NCBI GenBank assembly: GCA_017468425.1
Contig: JAFUIO010000013.1
Location: 26,618 to 90,617, forward strand
Direction: 5' to 3'
Length of the DNA: 64,000 bases
Origin: Clostridia bacterium
GTDB lineage: Bacteria > Bacillota > Clostridia > Oscillospirales > Acutalibacteraceae
The position numbers were made by a program, and so were the translations under genes. Position 1 is the stretch's first letter. Each line of letters begins with the position of its first letter. Positions 52,493-61,708 of the stretch are shown here, piece by piece. Under the pieces are notes generated by a model, which was given only the letters and a program-made list of their open reading frames with translations, was not told where the DNA came from and did not search any database.

Positions 52493-53322
52493 GGCATAAG
52501 ACCTCCTGAACTTTCTTCCTCGTCACCCGAGAAATGGTTCATTACTGCCATACAGATAAGTATAAGCACCATAAGAACAAGCGACAACGATGCACCGAGA
52601 TTGAAATTGTTGGAAGTAACAAACTGACCTTCAATAATTTCACCTACAAGAGCAAAATTTCCCCCGCCCAGCTTCTGTGAAATGTAGAAGGTGCTTACCG
52701 ACGGCACAAAAACCATTGTAATTCCCGAAAGAATGCCTGAACGGCTCAAAGGAAGAACAATCTTTGTGAGAACAGTTATTTTATCTGCTCCGAGGTCGTG
52801 CGCTGCTTCAACAAGTTTGTTATCAAGCTTTGTAAGCACTGAATAAATCGGAAGAATCATAAAAGGCAGGAAATCATAGACCATACCTAATATAACAGCA
52901 CCCGAAGTGTTAATCATCTGAATCGGTTCAAAACCTAATTTTTGTATAAAAGTATTTATGATACCTGTATTTTCAATAAGTGACATAATTGAATATGTTC
53001 TTACGATAAGGCTTGTCCACATAGGAAGCATAACAAGCATTATCATAGTGCTCTGCACCCTTGCCTTTGAACGTGCAATAAAATATGCAGTAGGATAAGC
53101 GATAACAAGGCAAATAAGCGTTGCAACAATACCGTACCATATTGAATTGAGGAAAACTTCCTTATAATCCGAAAGAGCTTTTATATTCTCTAATGTGAAA
53201 TTGCCGTCTGCGTTTGTGAAAGAATAGTAAGCCACCATTATAAGCGGTGCTATAATAAACAACACAGACCAGACAATGTGAGGAGAAGCAAGAAGCTTTG
53301 CGGAAAGAGTTTTCTTTTCCAT
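52489..53322 (-). CDS. potB: polyamine ABC transporter permease PotB
   Basis: A 277-residue permease with six helices and the EAA loop EAAHDLGADKITVLTKIVLPLSRSGI. It pairs with PotC. The gene lies 17 nt after potA and overlaps potC by 4 nt. RBS GGGGAGG precedes the ATG. The C-terminus (GDEEESSGGLMP) is acidic. Nothing unusual otherwise. Confidence 0.93.
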   Translation of the reverse strand: MEKKTLSAKLLASPHIVWSVLFIIAPLIMVAYYSFTNADGNFTLENIKALSDYKEVFLNSIWYGIVATLICLVIAYPTAYFIARSKARVQSTMIMLVMLPMWTSLIVRTYSIMSLIENTGIINTFIQKLGFEPIQMINTSGAVILGMVYDFLPFMILPIYSVLTKLDNKLVEAAHDLGADKITVLTKIVLPLSRSGILSGITMVFVPSVSTFYISQKLGGGNFALVGEIIEGQFVTSNNFNLGASLSLVLMVLILICMAVMNHFSGDEEESSGGLMP

Positions 53323-53339
53323 AAACTTTACCTCCCCGC

Positions 53340-54458
53340 TTATTCTTCCTCTTCTATATCTGAAAGATGGTCAATTTCATCACTGAAAGAACTGTAGTCG
53401 CCGAATTTGCCCGAATAGATTGATTTTTTCATAATATGGATTGAATCCGGCTCAATAACAAGGCCAATTTCATCGCCTACCTGCTGTTCGTGAATTGACT
53501 GAATCATCCATTTGAATCCGCGGATATCGACGATGATTTCGTAATGAACGCCTTTAAAAGTAACAGATGTAACTGTACCTGAAATCATACCCTTATCGGG
53601 AGTTGTAACAACAATATCTTCAGGACGGATAACAACGTCAACTGCTTCACCTGTGCCGAAACCTTTATCAAGACACTGGAAGGTATGGCCTGAAAATCTT
53701 GCACGGAAGTCTTCTTTCATAACAACATCAAGAATATTACTCTCACCGATAAAGTCAGCAACAAAGGCGTTTTTAGGTTCGTTATAAATATCCTGCGGAG
53801 TGCCTATCTGCTGAATAACACCGTTATCCATAACAACAACAGTATCAGACATAGAAAGAGCTTCTTCCTGGTCATGGGTAACAAAGATAAATGTAATACC
53901 CAATTTCTGCTGGATATTTTTAAGTTCAACCTGCATATCTTTACGTAATTTCAGGTCAAGTGCTGCAAGAGGTTCATCAAGAAGAAGAACCTTCGGGTCG
54001 TTTGCAAGAGCACGTGCAATTGCAACACGCTGCTGCTGACCGCCAGAAAGTGAATCAATATTACGTTTTGAGAAACCTTTAAGGTTTACAAGTTCAAGCA
54101 TTTCTGCAACGCGTTCTTTGATTTCTTTATCTGACTTTTTCTTAAGACGCAGACCGAACGCAATATTCTCGAAAACATTGAGATGCGGAAACAATGCGTA
54201 CTTCTGGAAAATAGTATTAACCTGTCTTTTATATGGCGGCAAATCATTGATTTTTTTGCCGTTAAAAATAACATCACCGCAATCAGGCTGTGTAAATCCG
54301 GCAATAACTCTCAGTGTAGTAGTTTTGCCGCAACCTGAAGGACCCAGTAATGTTATGAATTCTTTATCCCTGATATAGAGACTGATATTATCAAGTATTT
54401 TGTTTTCGCCGTAGGAAACATCAATATTTTTAAGGTCTATAATGATATCTTTTTCCAA
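53340..54458 (-). CDS. potA: polyamine ABC transporter ATP-binding protein PotA
   Basis: A 372-residue ATPase. Walker [13 protein letters not shown] (~38-49), [15 protein letters not shown] signature, Walker [13 protein letters not shown] and switch His in [10 protein letters not shown], followed by a TOBE domain (~280-360) as in PotA. It starts with TTG behind AAGGGGGC and is the first gene of the pot operon potABCD. It hydrolyses ATP to import polyamines. The acidic C-terminal end ([13 protein letters not shown]) is an additional tail beyond the TOBE domain. Confidence 0.95.
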   Translation of the reverse strand: MEKDIIIDLKNIDVSYGENKILDNISLYIRDKEFITLLGPSGCGKTTTLRVIAGFTQPDCGDVIFNGKKINDLPPYKRQVNTIFQKYALFPHLNVFENIAFGLRLKKKSDKEIKERVAEMLELVNLKGFSKRNIDSLSGGQQQRVAIARALANDPKVLLLDEPLAALDLKLRKDMQVELKNIQQKLGITFIFVTHDQEEALSMSDTVVVMDNGVIQQIGTPQDIYNEPKNAFVADFIGESNILDVVMKEDFRARFSGHTFQCLDKGFGTGEAVDVVIRPEDIVVTTPDKGMISGTVTSVTFKGVHYEIIVDIRGFKWMIQSIHEQQVGDEIGLVIEPDSIHIMKKSIYSGKFGDYSSFSDEIDHLSDIEEEE

Positions 54459-54497
54459 TTATACAGCCCCCTTAAATGTGCCCATTATGATAGATAT

Positions 54498-54526
54498 AAT
54501 ATAATGCGAAATCCTTGAAAAGTCAA
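54498..54526 (-). promoter_or_regulatory. sigma-A promoter of the pot operon
   Basis: Minus strand TTGACT (54521-54526), 17-nt spacer, TATATT (54498-54503), about 40 nt before the potA start. Confidence 0.72.
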
Positions 54527-54653
54527 CACTTTTTTACAAAAAATTCTGTTAAACCCGTGATTTTTTCGCTCAGAATTTTGAAAAACTCTGTTTTTCTCCC
54601 GAATACTCGTTTTTCCTTTAAAATGCTCATTTTTTATCAATAAATAAAAAAAC

Positions 54654-54682
54654 TTGAAATTTGTTTTCTTTTTTGATATTAT
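54654..54682 (+). promoter_or_regulatory. sigma-A promoter of the CotH-fucosidase unit
   Basis: TTGAAA (54654-54659), 17-nt spacer, TATTAT (54677-54682), 32 nt before the chosen ATG. The long frame starting at 54661 would begin inside the promoter. Confidence 0.75.
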
Positions 54683-54714
54683 ATTTTCAAGAGAATCTGA
54701 AAGAAGGACTAACA

Positions 54715-57189
54715 ATGTTCAGGAAAATTATACCTTTCATAATATTGATTACGGTTATTGCAACCATATTCTGTGCCTGTAATTCTGACAAAACTGCTGA
54801 CGGGAATAACGCAGACAACGCAACCGACAATCCCCCTGTTGCAGACATTGAAGATATCACTTTAAGAATTAATGAATTTTCAACCTCAAATACACAGACT
54901 CTTGCTGATAAAGACGGTGATTTTGTAGGTTGGGTTGAAATTTACAACTACGGCAGCAAAGCCGTTTCGCTCAAAGGTCTTTCTCTTTCTGACAAAGAAG
55001 ATAAACCTGATAAATGGTTTTTTCCTGATATCGAAATTGAAAAAGACGGATATCTTGTAGTTTTTCTTTCCGACAAAGGAACTGAATATAAATCAGGTGA
55101 AGAGCTTCACGCAGATTTTTCTCTTTCAAACAAAGACGATTCCATCGGCATATATTGCGGTGAAGAAATTGTAACAAAATGTGACATTGTTGAACTTATT
55201 TCCAACCTTTCATTCGGATATGCAGAAAACGGAAAATATCTTTACTTCCCCAAAGCTACACCCGGCAAAGAAAACACCATTGCAGGTTTTGACAAAATCG
55301 GAAGTGCCGATATGTGTAAAGAAAAAGAAATTGTTATTTCCGAATTATGTATGATAAGCCGTACTTCCGATGATTATATTGAGCTATACAATCCTACCGA
55401 TAAGCCTGTAAGTCTTTCTTCTTACAGGCTTTCAGACTCTCCGAAGTTCTCAAAATCAATCAAGCTTGAAACAGAAGTGCAGATAAGACCTGACGGTTAT
55501 TATACCATTCATTGCGATGATTTCACAAAGTTTGACGGAAATGAAACATATGTTGATATGGGTCTTAACAGATACGGTGAAGAAATATATATTTTCAATG
55601 AAGACGGAGTTGTTGTTGACAGCATTGAATACACATCATCTGCAGACGGTTACACCTGCGGAAGGAATATAAAAGGAGACACTTCTCTTGTATATTTCGA
55701 AGGCGAAACACCATCCCGTGCAAACCCGCAGAAAGCTCTCAAAGCACCTGTCAGAACACCTGAATTCACTCTGGAAAGTTCTTTTGTAAACGCAGGCACA
55801 AAAGTTTCCGTTAAAGCTGATAATGCAACGGTAAGATACTCTCTCGACGGCTCAATTCCCACAGAAAAATCACCTGCACTCAATGGTGCATTTCTCGTAA
55901 ACAACACAATAAACATAAGAATAAAAGCATTCAGAGACGGTTGCGTGCCGTCAGAAACTGTAACTGCAACATACATTGTAGGAAGAAAACCTGAAATGCC
56001 TGTTTTCTTTCTCACTGCAGATAACGCAGACCTTTACAGCAACGAAAAAGGTATGCTTGCATCAAATATTTCACCGGGTGACGTATTTCCTTTCAAGAGT
56101 GCTAACTATTGGAAAGAATGGACTAAACCTGCTAACATACAGTTCCTTGATGAAAAAGGTGTAGAACAGCTTGATTTTAATGCAGGAATCAAAGTTTTCG
56201 GTCAGTACAGCAGAGCACTTGACCAGAAAAGTATTTCAATTAACCTTAAAGACAAATACGGTCCGAAAGAAATCTGCTACCCGTTTTTTGAGAACAACGA
56301 GGTTAACGTATTTTCTTCTCTGATTCTCCGTAATGCCGGTCAGGATAATTCACGTGCATTTCTGCGCGATGCTTTCTGTGCGATGGTAATGAAAAATCAG
56401 GTTGACGTAGCTTTTATGGACTATAAGCCTGTGGTAGTTTATCTTAACGGCGAATACCACGGAATATACGATTTACGCGAAAAAATTGATGAAGATTATT
56501 TTGCAAATCACGAAGGAATCGACAGAGATTCCATAGACATCATAAAAGGTGTCAATACAGTAAAAAACGGAAATCTTGAAAACTATCAGCAACTGATGAA
56601 TTATCTTTCAACTCACGACTTATCTGTGAAAGAAAACTACGATTACATCTGTTCCATAGTTGATATAGATAATGTAATATGCTATTGGATGATTGAATCA
56701 TTTTTCAACAACACCGATACAGGCAACATAAAATATTACAGAGGACAGAACGACCAATCAAAATGGCGAATTGTATTATTCGACCTTGACTGGGCACTTT
56801 TCCCCTCAACTTACAGAAGCAATATGGTGAGAAATTATGTAAACCCCGGCGGACACGGTGTGGGAAATATGTTCAGCACAAGGCTGATGTGCTCGCTGAT
56901 TAAAAACCCTGATTTCAGACAAAGACTTATTGAACTGAACTCACAACACTATAAAACTACTTTCAATACAGAAAGAATGCTTAAAATCTACGATGAAATG
57001 GTCGATAATCTTAAAGGTGAAATGCCATATCATACGCAGAAATGGGGCTCTCCCCGCTCCTATGAAGAATGGGAAAGACAGTGTGAAACTTTAAGAAGAA
57101 TAATTACTGAACGTCCTGAATTATTCAAAAATGCATTCTGCAGTACGTTCGGATTAAGCGAAGAAGAAAAACAGAAATATTTTGGTTAG
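54715..57189 (+). CDS. CotH-kinase-domain lipoprotein with lamin-tail and chitobiase-C-type domains
   Basis: An 824-residue exported protein. The signal peptide (~1-21) ends in IFCAC, where Cys22 (or Cys20) may be lipidated. Two lamin-tail-like domains follow (~50-170, LRINEFSTSNT and DFVGWVEIYNYG; ~205-345, IVISELCMISR and DDYIELYNPTDKPVSLSSY), then a chitobiase C-terminal-type module (TVRYSLDGSIPTEKSPAL) and a CotH domain (~440-800) with LNGEYHGIYDLREKIDEDYF and the acidic motif IVLFDLDWALFPS. CotH proteins are atypical protein kinases of spore coats; extracellular versions in Clostridia cluster with glycan genes. The promoter is of the vegetative type, so a sporulation role is not indicated. 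The fucosidase-like gene follows after 10 nt. Confidence 0.82.
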   Translation: MFRKIIPFIILITVIATIFCACNSDKTADGNNADNATDNPPVADIEDITLRINEFSTSNTQTLADKDGDFVGWVEIYNYGSKAVSLKGLSLSDKEDKPDKWFFPDIEIEKDGYLVVFLSDKGTEYKSGEELHADFSLSNKDDSIGIYCGEEIVTKCDIVELISNLSFGYAENGKYLYFPKATPGKENTIAGFDKIGSADMCKEKEIVISELCMISRTSDDYIELYNPTDKPVSLSSYRLSDSPKFSKSIKLETEVQIRPDGYYTIHCDDFTKFDGNETYVDMGLNRYGEEIYIFNEDGVVVDSIEYTSSADGYTCGRNIKGDTSLVYFEGETPSRANPQKALKAPVRTPEFTLESSFVNAGTKVSVKADNATVRYSLDGSIPTEKSPALNGAFLVNNTINIRIKAFRDGCVPSETVTATYIVGRKPEMPVFFLTADNADLYSNEKGMLASNISPGDVFPFKSANYWKEWTKPANIQFLDEKGVEQLDFNAGIKVFGQYSRALDQKSISINLKDKYGPKEICYPFFENNEVNVFSSLILRNAGQDNSRAFLRDAFCAMVMKNQVDVAFMDYKPVVVYLNGEYHGIYDLREKIDEDYFANHEGIDRDSIDIIKGVNTVKNGNLENYQQLMNYLSTHDLSVKENYDYICSIVDIDNVICYWMIESFFNNTDTGNIKYYRGQNDQSKWRIVLFDLDWALFPSTYRSNMVRNYVNPGGHGVGNMFSTRLMCSLIKNPDFRQRLIELNSQHYKTTFNTERMLKIYDEMVDNLKGEMPYHTQKWGSPRSYEEWERQCETLRRIITERPELFKNAFCSTFGLSEEEKQKYFG

Positions 57190-57199
57190 GAAGATAAAT

Positions 57200-58210
57200 A
57201 TGAATAACAGAGAATGGTTTAAAGAAGCAAAATACGGTATGATGGCACATTGGGGTTTGTACTCAATCCTCGGCGGTGAATACAAAGGAAGACGAGTTCT
57301 TGACTACGCTGAATGGATTCAGAGTTATATGGCAATTCCCAACAACGAATACGAAAAATATGCAAAAATTTTCAATCCTATTTATTTTGATGCAGATGAG
57401 TGGATTCGCCTTGCAAAGGATTGCGGAATGAAATATTTTGTTTTCACATCAAAGCATCATGATGGTTTCGCAATGTTCAGAAGTGAAGTGGACAAATTCA
57501 ATATTGTTGATGCAACACCATTCGGGAGAGATGTTGTGGCAGAGCTTGGTGAGGCTTGCTACAAGCACGGATTGAAATTCGGTCTTTATTATTCACAGGA
57601 GCTTGACTGGCATCATTTCCACGGCGGCGGATATGACAATTTTGCAGGCTGTTCAGGTGTTTCATGGGACAACAGTTGGGATTTTCCTGAAAGAGAAAAG
57701 AAAGATTTCTCGATATGTTTCGAAGAAAAAATCAAGCCTCAGGTTAAAGAAATTCTCACTAAATACGGTGATTTATGCCTTATATGGTTTGATGTTCCGC
57801 ACACAATTACAAAAGAGCAGAGCCTTGAACTGAATCAGCTGGTAAAAACATATCAGCCTGACTGCCTTATTAATTCACGAATCGGCAACGGTGCATATGA
57901 TTATGTATCTTTAGGCGATAACGAATATCCCACCGAGTTCAAGGAAACAGATAATTCTGACCCCAACAGCCTTGACGGATTCAAGTATTCACCTTACGGA
58001 CTTTATGAAACTGCAGGCACACTCAACTCGAGCTGGGGATATAAATACTACGACCAGGATTGGGTAACACCTGAAGAAATTGCAGAGAGAAAAGAAAGAC
58101 TTAATTCTTTAGGCGTCAATTATCTTCTCAACATAGGCCCTGACCATTTAGGAAGAATCCCCTCTTTCTCTGTGGAAGCATTAAGAAAATCAATTGAATT
58201 AATGAAATAA
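57200..58210 (+). CDS. GH29 alpha-L-fucosidase-like enzyme, cytoplasmic
   Basis: A 336-residue TIM-barrel enzyme with GH29 marks: MMAHWGLYSILGGEY (~11-25), YFVFTSKHHDGFAMF (~76-90), FGLYYSQELDWH (~125-136), and LIWFDVPHTI with the nucleophile Asp in the usual place. It is near the lower limit for GH29, so it consists mainly of the catalytic barrel, without a C-terminal beta domain. It has no signal peptide. AGGAAG precedes the ATG at 57200 and the frame overlaps the end of the CotH gene only if an upstream start is used. It probably removes fucose from imported glycans. Being cotranscribed with a surface CotH lipoprotein is unusual. Confidence 0.83.
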   Translation: MNNREWFKEAKYGMMAHWGLYSILGGEYKGRRVLDYAEWIQSYMAIPNNEYEKYAKIFNPIYFDADEWIRLAKDCGMKYFVFTSKHHDGFAMFRSEVDKFNIVDATPFGRDVVAELGEACYKHGLKFGLYYSQELDWHHFHGGGYDNFAGCSGVSWDNSWDFPEREKKDFSICFEEKIKPQVKEILTKYGDLCLIWFDVPHTITKEQSLELNQLVKTYQPDCLINSRIGNGAYDYVSLGDNEYPTEFKETDNSDPNSLDGFKYSPYGLYETAGTLNSSWGYKYYDQDWVTPEEIAERKERLNSLGVNYLLNIGPDHLGRIPSFSVEALRKSIELMK

Positions 58211-58218
58211 AGACAAAA

Positions 58219-58249
58219 AACTGCATTCAGAAAGAATCTGAATGCAGTT
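58219..58249. terminator. bidirectional terminator (fucosidase / GH99-like)
   Basis: A 12-bp perfect inverted repeat AACTGCATTCAG (58219-58230) with CTGAATGCAGTT (58238-58249), flanked by A and T runs, between convergent genes. Confidence 0.92.
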
Positions 58250-58255
58250 AGTTTT

Positions 58256-60007
58256 TTAATAGCTGTAGCAAAGTCTTCCGTAAGGTGCTGAATCACCGTT
58301 TCTGTAGAATGAATTAACATCACTCACATCACAGTTGTCTGACCATTTGAATATCAGGTTTCCGTCAAAAGAAATGTCTGCTTTTTTCAATTCAAGCATA
58401 AGTTTATTGCCTTCAAAGCAAATTTTTGCTTCACCTGTTTTTTCAAAGCCTGAAGAAGTGATTTTTTCTACTGATGCAACACCGTTTTCAGGGGAAATTC
58501 TGTTTATGACATATTCTTCGTTCACAAAAAGATTCATCCAGTTTTCATCTTCCGATGAAGTGAGATTTTCTTTTGTATCAACATAAAAATAAATATTGTC
58601 CTTGTCTTCTGCAACTTTCATATTTACAATATCATTTCTGCCTGATGTGTCATAAATAGGCTGATGTGCAAAATCAACAGAATTTCTGTCTGCAGTATCG
58701 TTTTTATAATCCTTGTAAACTGCAGTGATTTTGTCATTTTCCCACTGTGAAAAATCTCCGTCAATGTCTATTGTTACATTTTCTTTCTTTTCTACCTTTG
58801 AAGCTGTACCTTTGAATTTCGCAATATAGTTTACCATCTGCAGGTAGTAGTTATCTCCTAAAACGCCTGCTGACGGTTCAACATCACGTGAAGCATTTTC
58901 ATCTGCACAGTCAACAAACACTATAGGATATTTTTCTTCTGTTGCCTGCCTTTGCGCAACCCATTCATTGAATCCCGTAACAAAAACAATATCAGGATTC
59001 ATCTTAATAGCAAATTCCCATTGCTCACTGAAATTATAACCGTAAAGCATTGCATTTTCCGAGGTATCATTTTTTCCGTCGTGCCATGAGCGTGTGTGGT
59101 CATTTTCTCCGTACCAGGCAGTCTTGCTGAAACAAATTGTATCTGCGTGCTGTGCAACGGAAACATTCATAATTTTTAAACCGTCATTTTTATAAACGGA
59201 TTGATAAGTTAATATACGGTCAAATTCCATCCAGGGGAAGCCGTCATTTTTCCTATCTTCATTCGGCCATTGATTTGCTTTTATTCTGAAATAGTTTTTA
59301 ACCTCAGCTCTTAACTGAGCATCGTTTTCATCGCCGATTATCATAGGCTTTCCGTCAAGATTAAACCACAGGTCTTCTATTTTCGGATATTTACTTTTAA
59401 GTTCTTCGTTGTTATAAATCTCATCATAAATCCTATTCATTGCGCTGCCTGAGCCTGAATTTGTGTAATAGGCAATCTGCGGCACATCCCAGCCCTCAAG
59501 ATAATATTCATACCAGACATCAATGAGTTTCTTTGCAGGCTCTGAATAAGTAAAGCCGTTTGTTGCGTCAATCACAATAAAATCAACATCTGCATCTGTG
59601 AGCATCTGAACGTGCTTTCTGTAAACCCATTCGTCATCTGCAGAATAATAACCTAAAACAGGTTCTCCCCAGAAGTGGAACTCCTGCTGATTTCCGCCTC
59701 CCGCTTCAAGCCAGGCTTGTTCAGACTGAATTGCTTCCGGGTGTTCTTTTACAAGTTTTGTGTTATCAATAATTCTGTTACTTCCGTGCTGACCGTGCCA
59801 AAGGAAATAGAAAACACCAACAAGCTTTTCACTTTCACCGCAAGACGAAGTCACACTTCTGCCAAGACTGTCGTTACATACAAGAGAACCGTTTACAGCT
59901 GCTTTTTGCTCTTTGATTTCTCCTGTGCCTACAAGATTAAATAAACTCATAAAACAGAGTAAAACAGATGTAATAAGTTTAACCCAGAAAGATTCAAATT
60001 TGCTCAT
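58256..60007 (-). CDS. exported GH99/GH71-like protein with C-terminal CBM9-like domain
   Basis: A 583-residue protein with an N-terminal hydrophobic signal (~8-27, WVKLITSVLLCFMSLFNLVG). The central part (~55-400) reads as a barrel of the GH99/GH71-like type: GVFYFLWHGQHG, VLGYYSADDEWVYRKHVQML, VDFIVIDATNGF, and VFVTGFNEWVAQRQ, where the Asn-Glu-Trp motif is typical for proteins of this superfamily. The C-terminal ~160 residues begin VTIDIDGDFSQWENDK and look like a CBM9-type or DOMON-like beta sandwich that binds sugars. GH99 enzymes cleave alpha-mannosides; specificity here is not determined. Promoter and GAGGT site precede the ATG. Confidence 0.68.
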   Translation of the reverse strand: MSKFESFWVKLITSVLLCFMSLFNLVGTGEIKEQKAAVNGSLVCNDSLGRSVTSSCGESEKLVGVFYFLWHGQHGSNRIIDNTKLVKEHPEAIQSEQAWLEAGGGNQQEFHFWGEPVLGYYSADDEWVYRKHVQMLTDADVDFIVIDATNGFTYSEPAKKLIDVWYEYYLEGWDVPQIAYYTNSGSGSAMNRIYDEIYNNEELKSKYPKIEDLWFNLDGKPMIIGDENDAQLRAEVKNYFRIKANQWPNEDRKNDGFPWMEFDRILTYQSVYKNDGLKIMNVSVAQHADTICFSKTAWYGENDHTRSWHDGKNDTSENAMLYGYNFSEQWEFAIKMNPDIVFVTGFNEWVAQRQATEEKYPIVFVDCADENASRDVEPSAGVLGDNYYLQMVNYIAKFKGTASKVEKKENVTIDIDGDFSQWENDKITAVYKDYKNDTADRNSVDFAHQPIYDTSGRNDIVNMKVAEDKDNIYFYVDTKENLTSSEDENWMNLFVNEEYVINRISPENGVASVEKITSSGFEKTGEAKICFEGNKLMLELKKADISFDGNLIFKWSDNCDVSDVNSFYRNGDSAPYGRLCYSY

Positions 60008-60035
60008 AAGAAATATACCTCGCTTTCTTAATTTC

Positions 60036-60064
60036 AGTATATCAATGTTAGGTCCGAAAGTCAA
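60036..60064 (-). promoter_or_regulatory. sigma-A promoter of the GH99-like gene
   Basis: Minus strand TTGACT (60059-60064), 17-nt spacer, TATACT (60036-60041). It is back to back with the plus-strand promoter at 60075-60103, with -35 boxes 10 nt apart. Confidence 0.82.
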
Positions 60065-60074
60065 TAAAAACAGT

Positions 60075-60103
60075 TTGACACGACGGCGTCTTGAATGTAT
60101 AAT
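60075..60103 (+). promoter_or_regulatory. strong sigma-A promoter of the beta-helix gene
   Basis: Perfect TTGACA (60075-60080), 17-nt spacer, perfect TATAAT (60098-60103), followed by a short leader and AAAGGAG before the ATG. Confidence 0.92.
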
Positions 60104-60125
60104 ACACTTAAAAGGAGATGGTTTA

Positions 60126-61691
60126 ATGAGTAAACATTACAAAGCACTATCCCTCATAATGACATTAATAATGATTTTTGCCGCTGTACCGATTACCGCT
60201 TTTGCAGAAGATATCGGTAATACCTACTATGTTGACAGCACAGACGGCAACGATGCAAACGACGGCACAAGTCCTGAAAAAGCTTGGAAAACTTTATCAC
60301 ATGCATCAAATAAGATTTACGCTCCCGGAGATAAAATTCTCCTGAAAAAAGGCAGTTACTTCTTCGGCGGATTTGCCTGTCACGGCAATGGCACAAAAGA
60401 AAAGCCCATTACTCTTGCAACTTACGGCGAAGGCGATATGCCCGTTGTTACCAATGCTCCGACAGACCCCCAGTATCATCCTGTTATGTTCATAAACGAT
60501 GTGTCACACTGGGTTATTAAGGATATTGAAATCACAGCACCCAACGGTACAGGTATTTTCATCCATTTCAACGAAACAATTGTTGAAGATATTACAATTG
60601 ATTCCGTTGTTCTGCACGATATTCAGAATTATCCTTCTGACAATTACTACGGCAGTCAGCGTGCTGCTATCAGAATGTTAGGAAACACTTCAAGGACACA
60701 CAACTATCTTTCCGACATTCACATCAATAACTGTGAAATTTACAACTGCGGTTACGGCATTTTCACTGGCGGACATTATAATGCAGAAAATCCCAACAGC
60801 GAAGAATATCCCTACAACAAAGATATACTTGTTGAAAACTGCAGTATTTATAACCTTCAGGATGACGGATTTATTCTTGCACAGGCTGAAAGAATCACTC
60901 TGAGAAACTCAAGCATTATTAACACCTGCTTAAGCAGCGGTATCTACGCTACTGCACCTACATGGACATGGGGTGTTACGGAAGGTCTCATTGAAAACTG
61001 TGAAATTGCAGGTGCAAAAAACATAAAAGACGGTATGTCCTGCGACTTTGATGACCATACAGACAACAGTATGTACCAGTACATTTATTCCCACGATAAC
61101 GTAAGGTTTATGTGGAACTGTGTTTATGAAGAAGACCATTTCAACAATACAGTAAGATATTGCCTTTCAGTTAACGATAATATAACTTCAAACGCAGGAA
61201 GCCGCACAGGATTACCTGAAATCGGTTTTAAATTCTATAACAACACAATTGTAAACGGCAGTAACTACTGTTTCCTTCGCTATAAAGACAGTTACATCTG
61301 CAACAACATTTTCTCACTTCTCCCGGGGCATAAAGTTGAATACAACAAAGAATACGAAAACACTATTTCAAACAACTGCTACTACGGCACATTGCCTACA
61401 AGATTTGATGAAAATTCTTTCTGGGCTGACCCGCAGTTTGCAGGCGAAGACCTGACAGATAAAAACAGCTTTATGCTCAAAAAATGCTCGCCCTGTATGA
61501 ATGCAGGTATTCAGGTTGAAGAAGATATGGGTAAACACGATTTCTACGGAAATCCCCTTGACGACACTCACAACATCGGATGCTATGAAGGCGACGGTAT
61601 TGACTTACCAGAAACTCCGTTTGACCTTTGCAAGGTAATAAAAAGAGCCTTTGAAGGTCTTTTCAGATATATTGCAAGTGCATTTGAATAA
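60126..61691 (+). CDS. exported right-handed beta-helix protein
   Basis: A 521-residue protein with a signal peptide (~1-27, AFA-ED). The mature protein opens with TYYVDSTDGNDANDGTSPEKAWKTL, the standard N-terminal cap of pectate-lyase-type and glycan-acting beta helices, and the centre carries helix-turn motifs such as HINNCEIYNCGYGIFTGG, DILVENCSIYNLQDDGF and LIENCEIAGAKNIKDG. It may be a polysaccharide lyase, glycosidase (GH28/GH120-like) or a binder; catalytic residues were not assigned. The C-terminus is an amphipathic helix (LCKVIKRAFEGLFRYIASAF) with hydrophobic and basic faces, like other exported proteins in this window. It has a strong promoter and shares its transcript with the acyltransferase. 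Confidence 0.82.
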   Translation: MSKHYKALSLIMTLIMIFAAVPITAFAEDIGNTYYVDSTDGNDANDGTSPEKAWKTLSHASNKIYAPGDKILLKKGSYFFGGFACHGNGTKEKPITLATYGEGDMPVVTNAPTDPQYHPVMFINDVSHWVIKDIEITAPNGTGIFIHFNETIVEDITIDSVVLHDIQNYPSDNYYGSQRAAIRMLGNTSRTHNYLSDIHINNCEIYNCGYGIFTGGHYNAENPNSEEYPYNKDILVENCSIYNLQDDGFILAQAERITLRNSSIINTCLSSGIYATAPTWTWGVTEGLIENCEIAGAKNIKDGMSCDFDDHTDNSMYQYIYSHDNVRFMWNCVYEEDHFNNTVRYCLSVNDNITSNAGSRTGLPEIGFKFYNNTIVNGSNYCFLRYKDSYICNNIFSLLPGHKVEYNKEYENTISNNCYYGTLPTRFDENSFWADPQFAGEDLTDKNSFMLKKCSPCMNAGIQVEEDMGKHDFYGNPLDDTHNIGCYEGDGIDLPETPFDLCKVIKRAFEGLFRYIASAFE

Positions 61692-61708
61692 TTTAAAGGA
61701 GATAACAA

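Noticed and set aside
59913..60125. 71-residue N-terminal extension of the beta-helix protein
   Set aside because: It would start inside the opposite GH99-like gene and run through both divergent promoters; the ATG at 60126 has AAAGGAG and a proper signal peptide.
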